From: Dactylis glomerata
Lineage: Eukaryota; Streptophyta; Magnoliopsida; Poales; Poaceae
Direction: 5' to 3'
NCBI GenBank assembly: GCA_007115705.1
Contig: QXEO01000222.1
Coordinates: forward strand, 2,855,176-2,919,175
DNA: 64,000 nucleotides
Below the pieces are notes generated by a model. It was not told the origin of the DNA. It was given only the letters and a program-made list of their open reading frames with translations, and made no database searches. Shown here one piece after another: positions 23,717-35,872 of the stretch (within the stretch, counting starts at the first letter, position 1; every line of letters starts with the position of its first letter). The translations under genes were made by a program, and so were the position numbers.

Positions 23717-24664
23717 GCAGGAAGCGTGATTCTCTAATTTGGAAGCAGTTGTGTGGACACTGGACAGCGGGTCGAACCAATCCAGTGAATCTGTGAACCT
23801 GAGCGGTCTAGACCCGGTTTGACTGATCTTTGGGTTCGACCCGCAGGACTGTAAACGGGCTGGTCTGGACTCTGGGGCCGAGTTCGATTCAGGAAAGTGT
23901 CCAACCCAACAAGCTTCCTTCTAATCGAAATCCTCGACGCGGTCGTGGCGGCGCATCGGTGACGGCGCGCCGGAGAGGTGGAAGGCGCCGGCGGCGAGGG
24001 CGAAGCGGAGGTGGAGTGGGAGCTGCAGGAGCGAAAGTGAGCTCAAGACGTGCGCGGCGGCGCATCGGTGTCCGGCGCCGACGGCGAGGCATACGCCTTG
24101 CTCACCATACTCGCGGCGCCCCGCGTGGCACAGGTGACGCATGCAGCGCCCTCGCCTCCTCCTCCCCGTGCTTGTTGCTATTATTCGCCCGGAGCTCAGA
24201 TCGGCGCCTCCGAGATGAGCTGGGTTACCTCTAAACAGTGCCGGATTAAACATGGGAACGAATTCGTCGAGGATGGCATGCATTGCTGTCAGTATAGTTA
24301 GTTGCTATAGGTTTCTTGTACTAGTGAACTTCAGTATGTCCTGCTAACAATAATTTGTTGGATTGATCACATGGAAACTCATCTTGATTTATGCAATGTT
24401 TCTTTTCCTGAGGGTGACGCAGACGCGCTATCAGATTTAGGTGCTATATGGGCGCTTGTTAGTTGACTTCATATTTCTCGCTGACAATAGTTTTCTCTGT
24501 ATGTTTTGCCCTTTCTCAGTGTCCTAGATCGTGTTAGTTCTGCCTGTGGCTTCACTGTTTACTGAAACTTAGAGCTTGAGCTCACTGTTGTACTCACATC
24601 TTTGTGTTTGTGTGTGTTCAAATTCAGGACTGACTGTTAGACTCTATGTTTGTGTGTGTGTCAG
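23717..24664 (+). other. GC-rich upstream region of the helicase gene, no supported gene
   Basis: It contains a GC-rich patch (about 23930-24190) with a repeated GGCGGCGCATCGGTG and arginine-rich spurious frames on both strands, then an AT-rich segment with a GT-rich run near 24610-24660. The patch could be an old 5' UTR or first exon. I find no LFDLNEPP-like start expected of this helicase family. Confidence 0.4.
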
Positions 24665-24913
24665 GACTTAGAGCTTGAGCTGAACTCGGAACAGGCTGAT
24701 CCCTCCAATCAGGTTTCACAAGCACTTCAAAGACTGAGTGGTCCGAGCGTTTGGTAAACGTGGTGCTTCTGAAATTGTGTCAGCAGCAAAGAAGAGTTGG
24801 TTGGTACTGCAGCTTCTCATCAAGAATATAATCACAAGAAATTGTTCTTGTTTTTTCGTTAAATCTGGTGATGTGATTAAGTACAAGACTGCGGCTGTCC
24901 CAGGGACACTGAA
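24665..24913 (+). pseudogene. Decayed N-terminal exon of the SEN1-like helicase
   Basis: After an acceptor-like GTGTGTGTCAG the sequence encodes DLELELNSEQADPSNQ, then hits TAA at 24755. Coding-looking stretches then alternate between two frames: GKRGASEIVSAAKK, then GTAASHQEYNHKK, then SGDVIKYKTAAVPG, then DTEMADAP. They read like one protein broken by about four frameshifts in 250 bp. The last switch falls at about 24903-24905, just before the ATG at 24914. That these pieces belong to the helicase is inferred from position and style; no alignment was possible. Confidence 0.5.
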
Positions 24914-27900
24914 ATGGCTGATGCGCCCAGAGACCCAGCACATCATGATCCCATCGGACTAGAAACCATGAAAACTTTTGATTCTCAAGGAAATCAATCT
25001 GGAGATGCTTTTGATCCGCAAAAGAGGTCAAAGAATGTAAGAGGAATAGAAGCCAATTTTGCTTTGAAGCTTGCCAACAACCCTGCAAAGAGATCTAAGT
25101 TGGATGAACACAAAGAAGCAATGCTGGGTAAAAAGCGAGCCAGGCAAACTGTGATAATTAATGACGAGGATGCAAAGCAAGCTGGCACAGGGACAATATC
25201 AACACCCAGAAGACAGTCTCGAGGTGTTGGTGAAGGCACTGCAGAAACACAAAGCCAGCTGGTCATCAGAGATCAGAGGCAAGCTGAAAGGATGGGGTCA
25301 GAACAAAGTAATTCTGCTGCTCCAGATGACCAAAATACTGAATCCCATGGTGATTTTGAGCTGGCATCTCAGGACTGGTCAAAGAAAATGAATGGTGAAG
25401 AACCACCCTCAGATGGGTATGAACAATCTGTGCCAAGGCATTTAAGGCAAACTATGGATTCCAAGCAGTTCAAGGGCCGACCAGTCTCTTCTCAGAGAGC
25501 AGTTGTAACAGGACAGAACACTGCAGATCAGAAACCTGCCAACAAGAGGTCCCTTGTTTCCAAAAAACAGGCTTCAGCGAACAATACGCAATATAATGAC
25601 ACATCTATTGAACGACTTCTACAGGAAGTGACAAGTGATAAGTTCTGGCACAATCCAGGTTGTTCTCCTACGCTTTCCCTGTTTCTTTTGAATTTCCTTA
25701 ATTTACCTAACATGGTAACACCATTGATTAATCTGGAAAATTATATTCCGTGCCATGAGAATATATCGTACCGCTCACTGCATTGTGTTCCATATTCAAG
25801 GCTGTTCTATTTTGCTAAAAGTTGAGTTCTTTGTGGAGAGGTTCTTTTGTGTTTCTTCTCATGTTAGATACCGTGGCACTTTTTTTCTTAATGTGTACCT
25901 GATGATTGCATCTTCACATTTTCATCATTGATGTAAAAAGCTCTGTTTATGCATATATGCCCTTAATTTGACAAAGAACATTTTTATATTTCTTACCTAA
26001 ACAGATGAGTCGGAACTTCAGTCTGTTCCTGGAGGCTTTGAATCTGCTGATGAGTACATTAGAGTTTTTGAGCCTTTACTTTTTGAGGAATGCAGAGCAC
26101 AGCTATACAGTTCATATGAAGAGTCTCTTGAGGCTGTATCAAGGGATGCACATGTAATGGTGCGCGTGAAAACCGTTGAAAGGCGTGAAAGAGGTACCTT
26201 CCACTTTTTTGTATTGAATGGCATGTTTTCTAACAAATTACAATAATTGATATGCTCTCATTTCTCACTGCAATTGCCTCACTATTATGATTGATGTGCA
26301 CAGGATGGTATGATGTTATTGTTCTACCAGCACATGAATGTAAATGGACTTTTAAAGAAGGTGAAGTGGCAATTTTGTCATTTCCTCGGCCTGGTCCAGG
26401 TAGTTCTACTGTATTTCTCCTTTAGTTATGTATTAGGTGTGTAGGTTTTTTACTCTCAAGGAACTGTTTTGCGAACTGGGCTCATGTATCCATTTTTTTG
26501 TTATTTAGCTTCCCAGTCAAGTAATTCTAATATGAAGACTGTTGGTTCAAACGAAGATACCGAGTCAGAGTGTGGACGGCTTGTTGGTAGAGTCCGACGT
26601 CATATGCCTTATGATACACGTGATCCCATGGGAGCAATTATCCGTTTTTATGTTGGGAATTCATCTGATTCTAGCTGGTAATACGCGATATCATTGTTAT
26701 TTAGCCTGTCCTATACTGATAAACCCGCATATTCAATGTTTTGAACTAGTTTTTGTTCATCTTGGTTTTATTGGAACCCTGCTACTAGTTCCTTACACCT
26801 AATGGTCATTTCTTAAGATTATGTTACTGCGAATGTCAATATCTCTTATGTAGTTTGCTGATTAAGACTTCCACTCTGTCCCCTTCATACTTGCACATAG
26901 TATCACTGCTAAATGAGATTTACTGTAAGATAGATTTATTAAATTGGTCGCGTGCATTTTTTTTTCTTATTAAGGGTTACTTGTGGGTTGTGGCAAACGG
27001 TGCAGCTTTTTTCCACTCACAGTTAAATCAAACAGCTGGACATGCATACCTGCTCTGCAACTCATCGAGCTTCCTAGTTCTTAATGCTGACAACCATAGC
27101 AGCCCTAGTGGATGAATTTAAGCTACACCCCCAGCTAAACCTGCTCATCCTAAGAGGGTTTGCCATATGGTTTGGGCAATCAATTTTGTTTTATGTTTTA
27201 GCTGCTAGGTTGATAGGTTCAAGTTAAATATGTCCATGCATGATTTTATGAACACTATGCTTGGCCTACTGTTTATACATTTGTTAACTGAATCCTCTAC
27301 TTACTGTCATGTTATTTTTCCTTCTCTCATGTTGTATTTACAGCAGTGGGACTAATGTTCTGGGGAAACTCCAACCTCAAAGCACATGGTATCTAACTGC
27401 TCTTGGTTCTCTTGCAACAACACAAAGAGAATATGTTGCATTGCATGCATTCCGCCGTCTTAATGCGCAGGTGATGTATACTAAGCTAAGTTCTATCTGG
27501 CTTCTTTATTATTATTTTGCAGTTGGGTTTGATTAAAATCTTTCCATCAGATGCAAAATGCAATTCTTCAGCCAAGCCCAGAGCACTTCCCCAAGTATCA
27601 GGAGCAGCCACCTTCTATGCCAGACTGTTTCACTCCAAACTTTTCTTGCCATCTTCATCATTCCTTCAATGGGCCTCAGCTATCAGCAATTCATTGGGCT
27701 GCAATGCATACAGCTGCTGGGACAAGCAATGGGGCAGTGAAGAAAGAACCATGGCCTTTCACATTGGTACAAGGTCCTCCAGGGACAGGAAAAACTCATA
27801 CTGTTTGGGGAATGCTTAACGTTATTCATCTTGTTCAGTATCAACGCTACTATGCTGCTCTGCTAAAGAAACTTGCTCCTGAAAGTTACGAGGAAATTGA

Positions 27901-29837
27901 TGGTAGTTCCAGCAACGGTTCAGAGGCTGTTGCAGCAGGCTCAATGGATGAGGTTTTGCAGAGCATGAATCAGAACCTGTTTCGCACCCTTCCCAAGCTT
28001 TGCCCCAAACCACGGATGCTTGTTTGTGCACCATCAAATGCTGCAACAGATGAGCTGCTTGCCCGAGTTCTTGACCGTGGTTTCATAGATGGTGAGATGA
28101 GGGTCTACCGCCCTGATGTCGCCCGTGTTGGAGTTGATTCACAATCCCGCGCTGCGCAAGCTGTTTCAGTTGAGCGACGCACAGAACAGCTTTTAATGAA
28201 GGGACGTGATGAGGTATTTGGGTGGCTGCATCAGCTAAAATGCCGTGAACACCAGTTATCGCAGGAGATAGCTATTCTGCAGAGGGAACTTAATATGGTT
28301 GCACAGGCTGGTAGATCCCAGGGTTCATTTGGAGTAGATCCAGATATGCTTGTTCAAAGGGACCGTAACCGTGATATTTTGCTTCAGAAACTTGCTGCTT
28401 CAGTGGAAAGCAGGGATAAAGTACTGGTCGAGCTGTCACGCTTGCTGATATTAGAAAGCAGGTTCCGTGTGGGCAGAAACTTCAACCTAGAAGATGCTAG
28501 GGCTAATCTGGAAGCCAGTTTTGCCAGTGAAGCCGAAATTGTTTTTACTACAGTATCAAGCAGTGGCCGCAAGTTATTTTCTGACCTTAGTCATGGCTTT
28601 GATATGGTTGTTATTGATGAGGCTGCTCAGGCCAGTGAAGTAGGAGTCCTCCCCGCTCTTTCACTTGGTGCAGCTAGATGTGTCTTGGTTGGTGATCCTC
28701 AACAGCTTCCTGCCACTGTTATTAGCAAAGCAGCTGGAACTTTACTCTATAGCAGGAGTCTTTTTGAGAGGTTTCAGCAAGCTGGTTGCCCTACAATTTT
28801 GTTGTCAGTGCAATATAGGATGCATCCCCAGATCCGTGAATTTCCATCAAGATACTTCTACCAGGGGCACCTTACAGATAGTGAAAGTGTTGTCAACTTG
28901 CCCGATGAGGCTTACTATAGAGATGCACTAATGGCACCATACGTTTTCTATGACATCTCACATGGTCGTGAGTCCCATAGGGGTGGGTCATCGTCATACC
29001 AGAATGTTCATGAAGCGCAGTTTGCATTGCGTTTGTATGGTCATCTTCAGAAGTTCCTGAAAGCTAATGGTGGCAAGAGAGCATCTGTTGGTATAATCAC
29101 TCCATATAAGTTGCAGTTGAAGTGTCTTCAGCGGGAATTTGCGGAGGTTATGAGTACTGAGGAAGGGAAAGATATCTACATTAACACAGTTGATGCTTTT
29201 CAAGGCCAGGAGCGTGATGTGATTATTATGTCATGTGTCCGTGCCTCTAATCATGGTGTGGGCTTTGTTGCAGATATACGCCGTATGAATGTTGCTCTCA
29301 CTCGAGCTAGGAGAGCTCTATGGGTATGCTTTCTTTCCTCCTAAAAATATGCATCAAGAGCAATGTACCAATGTTGTTTGCTCCTAGACTTATGCCATCA
29401 TACTAATAGTCTTTGTTGTTTTTCAGGTTATTGGTAATGCAAATGCCCTCATGCAGTCAGAGGACTGGGCAGCACTGGTAGCAGATGCAAAGGCGAGGAA
29501 ATGTTTCATGGACTTGAGCAGCATTCCGAGTGACTTCCTACCCATGAACAATTCTTCTAACACCCGAGGCATGAATTCTTTAAACAGCACAAGGAACACG
29601 AGGGCTAGTGGACCAAGACCAGTTGGCATGAGAGCCGCTGAGGATGATCATTCCAACTCTTTTCCGAGAAACGGTAGTTATCGGAATCTGGATGTTCGCC
29701 CTGGTGATAGGTCTGGGGATAATTTGCAGTTTGGGATGACCAGGAGGCCGAATGCATCCAATGATCCAAGGAGGCCGAATGCGTCCAATGATCCAAGGAG
29801 GCCGAGTGCGTCCAATGATCCAAGGAGGCAAGTCTAA
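24914..29837 (+). CDS. SEN1/UPF1-like superfamily 1 RNA helicase, probably 5'-truncated
   Basis: Proposed exons: 24914-25658, 26005-26193, 26304-26399, 26509-26677, 27344-27470, 27551-29323 and 29427-29837. All have GT-AG borders and matching phases, giving 1,169 residues. Residues 1-~250 are polar and disordered. Helicase motifs lie in the large exon: Walker A GPPGTGKT (517-524), DEAAQ (about 798-802), GDPQQLPATV, QYRMHP, DAFQGQERDVI and RRMNVALTRARRALW. The C terminus holds three 9-residue RRPNASNDP-like repeats. It resembles the Arabidopsis At2g19120/At4g30100 proteins, annotated as tRNA-splicing-endonuclease-positive-effector/SEN1-like. Such enzymes unwind RNA or RNA-DNA hybrids in the nucleus. 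The ATPase core is intact, but ATG 24914 is only the first in-frame ATG after the decayed exon, so the family N terminus is missing and function is uncertain. Confidence 0.8.
29742..29822 (+). repeat. In-frame 27-bp tandem repeat, three units
   Basis: Three near-identical 27-nt units encode RRPNASNDP, RRPNASNDP and RRPSASNDP at the C terminus of the helicase, followed by a partial RR. Only a few synonymous or single-residue changes distinguish them, indicating recent expansion. Confidence 0.9.
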
Positions 29838-31418
29838 GGAGAACACAGTGGCATCTGCAACTTTTTGTGTGGGGTAGTGCAGCATGGAACAAGGATGATG
29901 TGGCAAGGTGTCGCCTGTTCGGAAGATGTGCACCACGGGTGGTAGTCATGTGCAGGACCAGACGAGAAATGGCTAGACCTCTCGGTGTGGGGTTACAGTC
30001 ATAGCTGCCATGAGGATGCTGTCGGTTGGGACATGGGCTATGGCTCTTGATTTTGTCAGGCCGTGGAACAAAGAAAGGCTGCCTCAGGCCCTTGGTGTTC
30101 TGCATTACCTCAACCGGGCTTGAGCGAGGCTGTCAGCTGGACAGACATTGCCTGCCATTTGGGCACCTGCTTATCCATCATCTTTCCATAGATCTGTATG
30201 CTATACGCGAGCAGGCATTTCCATTATGAAAGCCACCCCATGGCTGTTGAATATGGGCATTTTCGTTTTGAGAGACTGCTATGGCTGGTAAGGGTTCAAG
30301 CTTTTCTGTTAGAGCCACTAGCTGTGAACTCTCATGCTTGATATGCCCTGTATATTTTCTGGCGTACACAGCGCTTCTTCTGTGGCATAAACACGCCGTA
30401 AACCCTGTCTGCGTGTACAAAGTTGGTCTCCAAAAGGCTGCCTTATTTGATTCAGCTGCCCTGTTTGACAACTATGGTGTCATCTTTTTGCCATGATTGT
30501 TGGTTGAATCCTGAATGTTGTGTTCTGGCTGCAAGATGCCTTGTGTGTTTGCAGTTACACGATACGATTCCTTATTCTGCACCCATTTGGCCTATGCAGT
30601 CCTTATAAGTCACTTGTAAGTTTGTCTGTAGTGTAGAGGGTGTAGTTTTTGTCGGTAAAAGGAGGCTCTACAGGTTACAGTGCAGTAAAGATGGCCCCTC
30701 TTCTCGTCTTGCTTGTTCTTTTTTGACTTTCACTAGCAACCGTTATTAACTTTGGTTAGCTCAATCGTTAGATGCTAGATCACTATTAGATACGCTGGTG
30801 CGGAGGTGCCAGTCTTGGAGGTGATCTTTCCATCAGTAGATTCCTCAAGGTAAACCTAGCTCAACCAAATTTACCCAGAAAAACAACTCCAGCGACATTC
30901 ATATTTTCTCGACAAAAGCCGTTACCTGCGGTCTGGGTTTTTATGCAACCTGCAGTCTTCTTCCTGTCCACATGAACCCGATTATACAAACATGAACTAT
31001 CACCAGTGTCGTTCAGCGGATTTCTTTCCTATATCACCGTTAGCCAGCTCTGCTGCTGCAGGGGCCGTTCCAATGATATCAGCACAGAACTTTACATGTT
31101 GGGGCAAGATCGCAGGGATTTCTAGACCAACACGAAATGGTCAATTTAGTCATCCAAGGCCAGTTCTCGAGTGTTCTGTTATGGAGTTCAGCATTAAGGC
31201 ATTTCAATTTTTCAATGGTCGCATATGGCTGGACAATTTTTTGCGGCCACGACGTCATAATGCTAACACAAAAAAAATCTACTTTTTTTTGAAAAGAAAA
31301 GTTCATAGAGGAGAGCCGCAGACGGCCGCAGACGGTCTCATTGGGTTGGCGCTCACACACACTGAATCGATCGTAGAGGCTGTTAGAGTCAACGATCTAG
31401 CTTGCAGTCTTCAGCATC
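29838..31418 (+). other. Helicase 3' flank and intergenic DNA
   Basis: Presumably 3' UTR for the first several hundred bases, then spacer. A frame open from 30992 into the DUF538 gene is not a credible extension because it lies upstream of that gene's TATA box. No RNA gene or clear repeat is seen. Confidence 0.5.
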
Positions 31419-31426
31419 TATATAAA
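31419..31426 (+). promoter_or_regulatory. TATA box of the DUF538 gene
   Basis: TATATAAA about 100 bp upstream of the ATG at 31520, implying a 5' UTR of about 70 nt. Confidence 0.65.
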
Positions 31427-31519
31427 GCAGCAGTGCAGCACCATTCGAATGCATCGTATCACAACAAGCTCACCTGCGAGTTCACAAAACCAACACCTTT
31501 CTCTACCAAGCGACTCGAC

Positions 31520-31948
31520 ATGGCGTCCCAACTGGTCGAGAGCCACCGTGCCGGCGCGGAGGTCGTCAAGGGGGACGAGGCCTGCAAGAAGAGGTCCGTC
31601 GAGTTCCTGGAGGGGCTCGGGCTCCCGAAGGGCCTCTTCCCGCTGCAGGACATGGAGGAGTTCGGGTACAACCGGGAGACCGGGTTCGCGTGGATACTCC
31701 AGAAGAAGAAGAAGGAGCACACGTTCAAGAAGATCAAGCAGATCGTCTCCTACGCCACGGAGGTGACCGCCTTCGTCGAGAAGGGCAAGATCAGGAAGGT
31801 CGCCGGAATCAAGACCAAGGAGCTGTTCCTGTGGCTCAGCCTGGTCGAGGTCTTTGTTGACGAGTCCTGTGCTGGCAAGGTCACCTTCAAGACCGGTACC
31901 GGTCTCTCCGACACCTTCGATGCGGCGGCGTTTGAGCTCGGAGAATAG
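31520..31948 (+). CDS. DUF538 domain protein (142 aa)
   Basis: A single exon of 142 residues, nearly all a DUF538 domain: it begins MASQLVESHRAGAEVVKG, then FLEGLGLPKGLFPL (about 33-46), EEFGYNRETGFAW, and an FVEKGKIRKVAGIKTKEL segment near 90-107. No signal peptide is evident, so this is probably the cytosolic type. DUF538 proteins are plant-specific small proteins often linked to stress responses, without a settled biochemical role. The start was chosen because it lies downstream of a TATA box and matches the family's usual length. High GC at third positions contrasts with the AT-rich flanks and is normal for grass genes. Confidence 0.88.
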   Translation: MASQLVESHRAGAEVVKGDEACKKRSVEFLEGLGLPKGLFPLQDMEEFGYNRETGFAWILQKKKKEHTFKKIKQIVSYATEVTAFVEKGKIRKVAGIKTKELFLWLSLVEVFVDESCAGKVTFKTGTGLSDTFDAAAFELGE

Positions 31949-31990
31949 GGAGCAAGGCGATCGGGCGACACATAAATCTCACACTAATAG

Positions 31991-31996
31991 AATAAA
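31991..31996 (+). terminator. Possible polyadenylation signal of the DUF538 gene
   Basis: AATAAA 43 bp after the stop codon, followed by T-rich sequence. Confidence 0.5.
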
Positions 31997-32248
31997 AGAA
32001 GCCTCTTTGTAGTACCTTTCAGTTTGTAAGCCTTCGGCAATGAAATGAATAATTGCACTTATTAGTTATTACCGTTGTTCATCTAAGTCGTCCAAAGGAT
32101 CACTCTCAACTTCTCATTACTGTCCCCTTCTTTGTGTGAGAACAATGGCCCTGCCAGCAATGCAAGCCTCTGAAGTATAACATGAATAGCATAATTCAAT
32201 TTTTTGATTTCTCAATGTCTGGATTTTCATTTTTATCTGAATATCACG

Positions 32249-33190
32249 TCATGGTAAATATTGTTGTATCATTGTCCAAAGCGAATTGATAGTGGCCATG
32301 GCTACGATTGGAAAGACCCCTCTAAGGCATAGATTGGGAATGACTACCCTTGTGATGAAACGGATATGGATTTCTTCTATGCGGCTACCAGTATCACTAT
32401 CAAAGTCGATGTATGGGAGTGTTTGGCATGAGCCTTGGCTAGAAGGGAGGAAGCCAAGGACATAGCACCATCCGTCTACGCTATCTCTAGGCGAGAAAAC
32501 TTCACGGTTAACAAGGCCATCCATCAAGATTTTTGGATTGCCAAAATCAACAACAATGCGGTCATCACGACAAATCACATATCAGAGTTTGTGAACTCTG
32601 GTCGAGGGTTAATAAGGCGCAACTTATCGAGGGCACCCCGGATGACATCACATGCAAATTCACCACTTCAGGTTCCTACACGACGATGCCAACCCACAAG
32701 GCCCAATTTGAGAGAATGATAAACTCGTCCATGCCCGAGGCGGTGTTGACGAATTGGCCTCCTCCAAAGTGGAAGCTCTTTGCATGGCACATCTTACAGA
32801 ACCAGGTGTGCACGTCCAATCGTCTTCAAAAGTGAGGGTGGCAAAATTGTGGAATCTGCCAATTATGCAAAAGGGAACCCAAATCCATGGCACACCTCCT
32901 TTTCAAATCTTGATACCCCAAGACGATTTGGATCTCAGTTATTTCATGGCTTGGGATAATTTCGGTGCACACTCCACTTCGGACAACTTCAAGATGGTCA
33001 AGGATTGGTGGCTTGATTTTGTCTTCGTCAATGGTACAAGAAGGAAATCATTTGCATCTCTCATCATGCTTATCTCTTGGGAATTTTTGAGTGAGCGCAA
33101 TGCCGATCATTGTTGTTTCTAGAATTAAGGGGGAGGAGGCTCTTTGGAGCGCGACGGATGCTAGCCACTTGAGCTCAGTAATGCCGCGAG
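32249..33190 (+). pseudogene. LINE C-terminal (zf-RVT) remnant 1
   Basis: A broken frame whose pieces read as the zinc-binding region at the end of LINE reverse transcriptases: VWHEPWLEGRKP-like, then APSVYAISRRENFTVN, then TNWPPPKWKLFAWHILQN, then an ICQLC-like Cys pair and SFASLIMLISWE. Frames shift at least near 32430, 32590 and 32830. No catalytic RT part is present, so it is a 5'-truncated dead copy. It lacks obvious identity to the second LINE remnant. Confidence 0.65.
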
Positions 33191-33394
33191 GGTGATCCTT
33201 TTGTTTACCGAGATTGGTTGGGCTTGTAAGGGAGGTCCTGGGCTTGGAACCATAGCTTCTTGGGCAAAGCTTCCGCCCTTAAAAAATTTTGTCTAAAGGG
33301 AATTATGATTTTCGTATGGGAGGTCCTTGGGATTGGAACATCGGGAGTAGTAGACGATGTCATCCGTTGGTAAAAGATCACAGTTGCATTTAGG

Positions 33395-33600
33395 CCCAAA
33401 GGAGCAAATCAAGGCCGCATAATATACCCAAACCCATAACTAGTCCAAAGGAACTTAAAAACAAGAATTGATCAAACCATTTTACCTCTCGCATTGCATC
33501 TGCAATAACACAAGAAACCAAGAACATAATAGAGCAATACCAGAGTTTCGTGGCCACAAAAGACGAACGATATCTCCTCCCCTCACAATAAAAATATTAG
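33395..33600 (+). repeat. Diverged copy of the F-box gene 1 leader
   Basis: This segment parallels 35540-35710, just upstream of F-box gene 1. Shared blocks in the same order are GGCCCAAA, AATC(A/G)AGGCCGCA, AATTGATCA, AACCATTTT, CCTCTCGCATTGCA or its equivalent, CAAGAAACCAAGAACA, and TCTCCTCCCCTCACA. It stops near 33600 where the second LINE begins. It is probably the relic 5' end of an additional tandem F-box copy. Confidence 0.65.
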
Positions 33601-33601
33601 G

Positions 33602-35490
33602 GGACTTTGTTCAAACTTATATCTAGGAGGTGTTATCTGCCTTCAATATGCATATGACACTATACTTTTTTCTGCTAGCAACCCAGAGTATGTTACCAAC
33701 TTAAAATAGGTTTTAACTTGTTTTGAGCAAGTTTCTGGAATGAGAATAAACTACAACAAAAGTGAAATGATACCTTTAGGACTAGATGAAGCTGAAACTC
33801 CTATGTTTACTAATCTCTTAGGGTGTGCTGTTGGCAATTTCCCTATCAAATATTTAGGTATTCCCCTACATTATACAAAACTTAGGAGGGAAGACTTTCA
33901 ACCTAACATTGATAAAATTTTGAAGAGGATTGCTGGCTGGAGAGGGAAATTTCTTTCTTACGCAGCTAGGCTAACTCTTATTAAAGCTTCCCCATTTATT
34001 TACTTTCCTTCTTTAAATTCCCAAAATGGGCTCTAGACCTAATCAATACTTAGATGGCAAATTGCCTCTGGAATGATTTTGAAGGACATACGAAATTGCA
34101 CCTTGCAAACTGGAAAATGATTTGCAAAAAAAGGAATTTAGAGGTCTTGGAGTCCCTGATTTGGGTAATGTTAATTTGTGCCTGCTGGGCTCTTGGGTTA
34201 AAAGATACATCAAAGATGATGGTAAGATCTGGAAAAACATTGTAGATGCCAAGTATAGCACAAACAATCCCAACATCTTCTGTAGCTAAGTTGTGGGTGT
34301 CCCAGTTCTGGAAAGGAGTGATGTGGGATGTCCAAAGTGTTAGATTTGGCTGTCGGTGGAAAATAGGCAATAGGACAAAAACTAGGTTTTGGGAGGACAC
34401 GTGGTGTGGAACATCCCCTCCGTGCAATATTTTGATCTCTATATACTCTGTAATGAATAGGGTAAAACCAGATTTGGGATGGCAGAACCCTGAAATTAAC
34501 TTTTAGAAGAAACTTTTCAACTCCCCTCATGATAAAATGGCATGAACTAGAGGGGATAGCCTCTAGTATTTCTTTAACCGAGGGAATTGATGCTTTAATT
34601 TGGCAGTATGATAATAAGGGAGAATACTCAACCTCTTCTCTTTATGCAATTATAAATTTTGGGGGGAGTTACTCTTGTATTCATTCATGTTGTTTGGCAA
34701 CTCACAATCCCCCCTAGAGTTCACATTTTTCTTTGGTTATTATCACAGAATAAATTGATGACCAGGGATAACCTGAAGAAAAGAAATATGAATAAACCTG
34801 AATGCTGCATCTTCTGTTCTGATGATGAATCTATTGATCATCTTTTCTTTAAGTGCATAGTTGCTCATAAAATCTGGCAAATAATCTCCAAGTTCTTTGC
34901 TGTCCCACTTGGGAGAGATTACATTTCTATTGCTTGATTCTGGCTTTCCAATAAGAAAAATGCACTTCTAAATTCAGTATGTTCAACCACTTTGTGGTGT
35001 ATTTGGAAATTCAGAAATGACATGATTTTTAATGGCCAACCTTAGCTTAATCTACACCAGATTCTCAGGATGGTGCTCCTCTCGATCAAGAGATGGAGGA
35101 TTATCTTCAAGGACCAAATGATGCAGAAGGTGGATCAATTCTGCGACTACCTAGAGCAAATCCTGAGAACTCGCTTCGAGCTGATGGGTGGCTAGATGAG
35201 GCGGCGCTGGCGTCCTCGGCGTTGCTCTCCCCCGAGATGGTATGATCAACGTGCATGAAGGCACCTGCGCTACAATTTGCTTTTGTTGATCTCCCTCTAA
35301 AATTCCTACATGTTCTGCATGGGGAGCTCCTGTCGTCTTTGCTTTTGAGGAACAAACTTTATGGTGCCAGTATTTTTATCCTGTTATAATGCTGAGAGAT
35401 ACATAAACTCTAGCCTACATTTGTAAGACACTCGTGGTTTCGTTGTTTTTGCAATGGAACCCGGCAAAATATTTCCCTGTAAATCTAAAA
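33602..35490 (+). mobile_element. 5'-truncated LINE remnant 2
   Basis: It starts within the reverse transcriptase: LQYAYDTILFSAS, where the family has a YADD box, then VSGMRINYNKSE, IKYLGIPL, AGWRGKFLSYAARLTLIK. It continues through the zf-RVT region (RFWEDTW, IPPRVHIFLWLLSQNKL, CCIFC...HLFFKC) to a 3' UTR ending GTAAATCTAAAAAAAAG. Several stops and frameshifts occur, and the second catalytic position of the YADD box is Tyr, so it is inactive. It lies between the two copies of the F-box leader. Confidence 0.8.
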
Positions 35491-35872
35491 AAAAGAAATT
35501 TGGGGGAATCTCCTGGACTGAAAGCCAACATTTTCTTTCAGGCCCAAAAGACCAAATCGAGGCCGCAGACTTAACGCAAAAAATTGATCATTCCGATATG
35601 TAGAAAGCGAAAACCATTTTTCGCCTCTGGCACTGCAACTGCAACAACGCAAGAAACCAAGAACAGAACAGGAACAGAGCAACCGATCTCTCCTCCCCTC
35701 ACAGTCACAGGAACGAGATCTTTCAATTGCTCGGCAAACCACGGTAAGCCCCTTCTCCAAGTGGAGGAACAAACGCTAACCTGTTCGATTCTTACCTAAG
35801 TTCTATTTTGGCGCAGCTACCCGGGGCTCGAGTCGAATCAAGAAAGTGCGCGGTACGGGGTCATCGGCGGCG

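Noticed and set aside
23830..24234. 134-codon arginine-rich ORF as a first exon of the helicase
   Set aside because: Composition reflects the GC-rich patch. The opposite strand is equally open, and no family motif is present.
30992..31519. An N-terminal extension of the DUF538 protein
   Set aside because: It has low-complexity, non-conserved sequence and lies upstream of the TATA box; the family-length protein starts at 31520.
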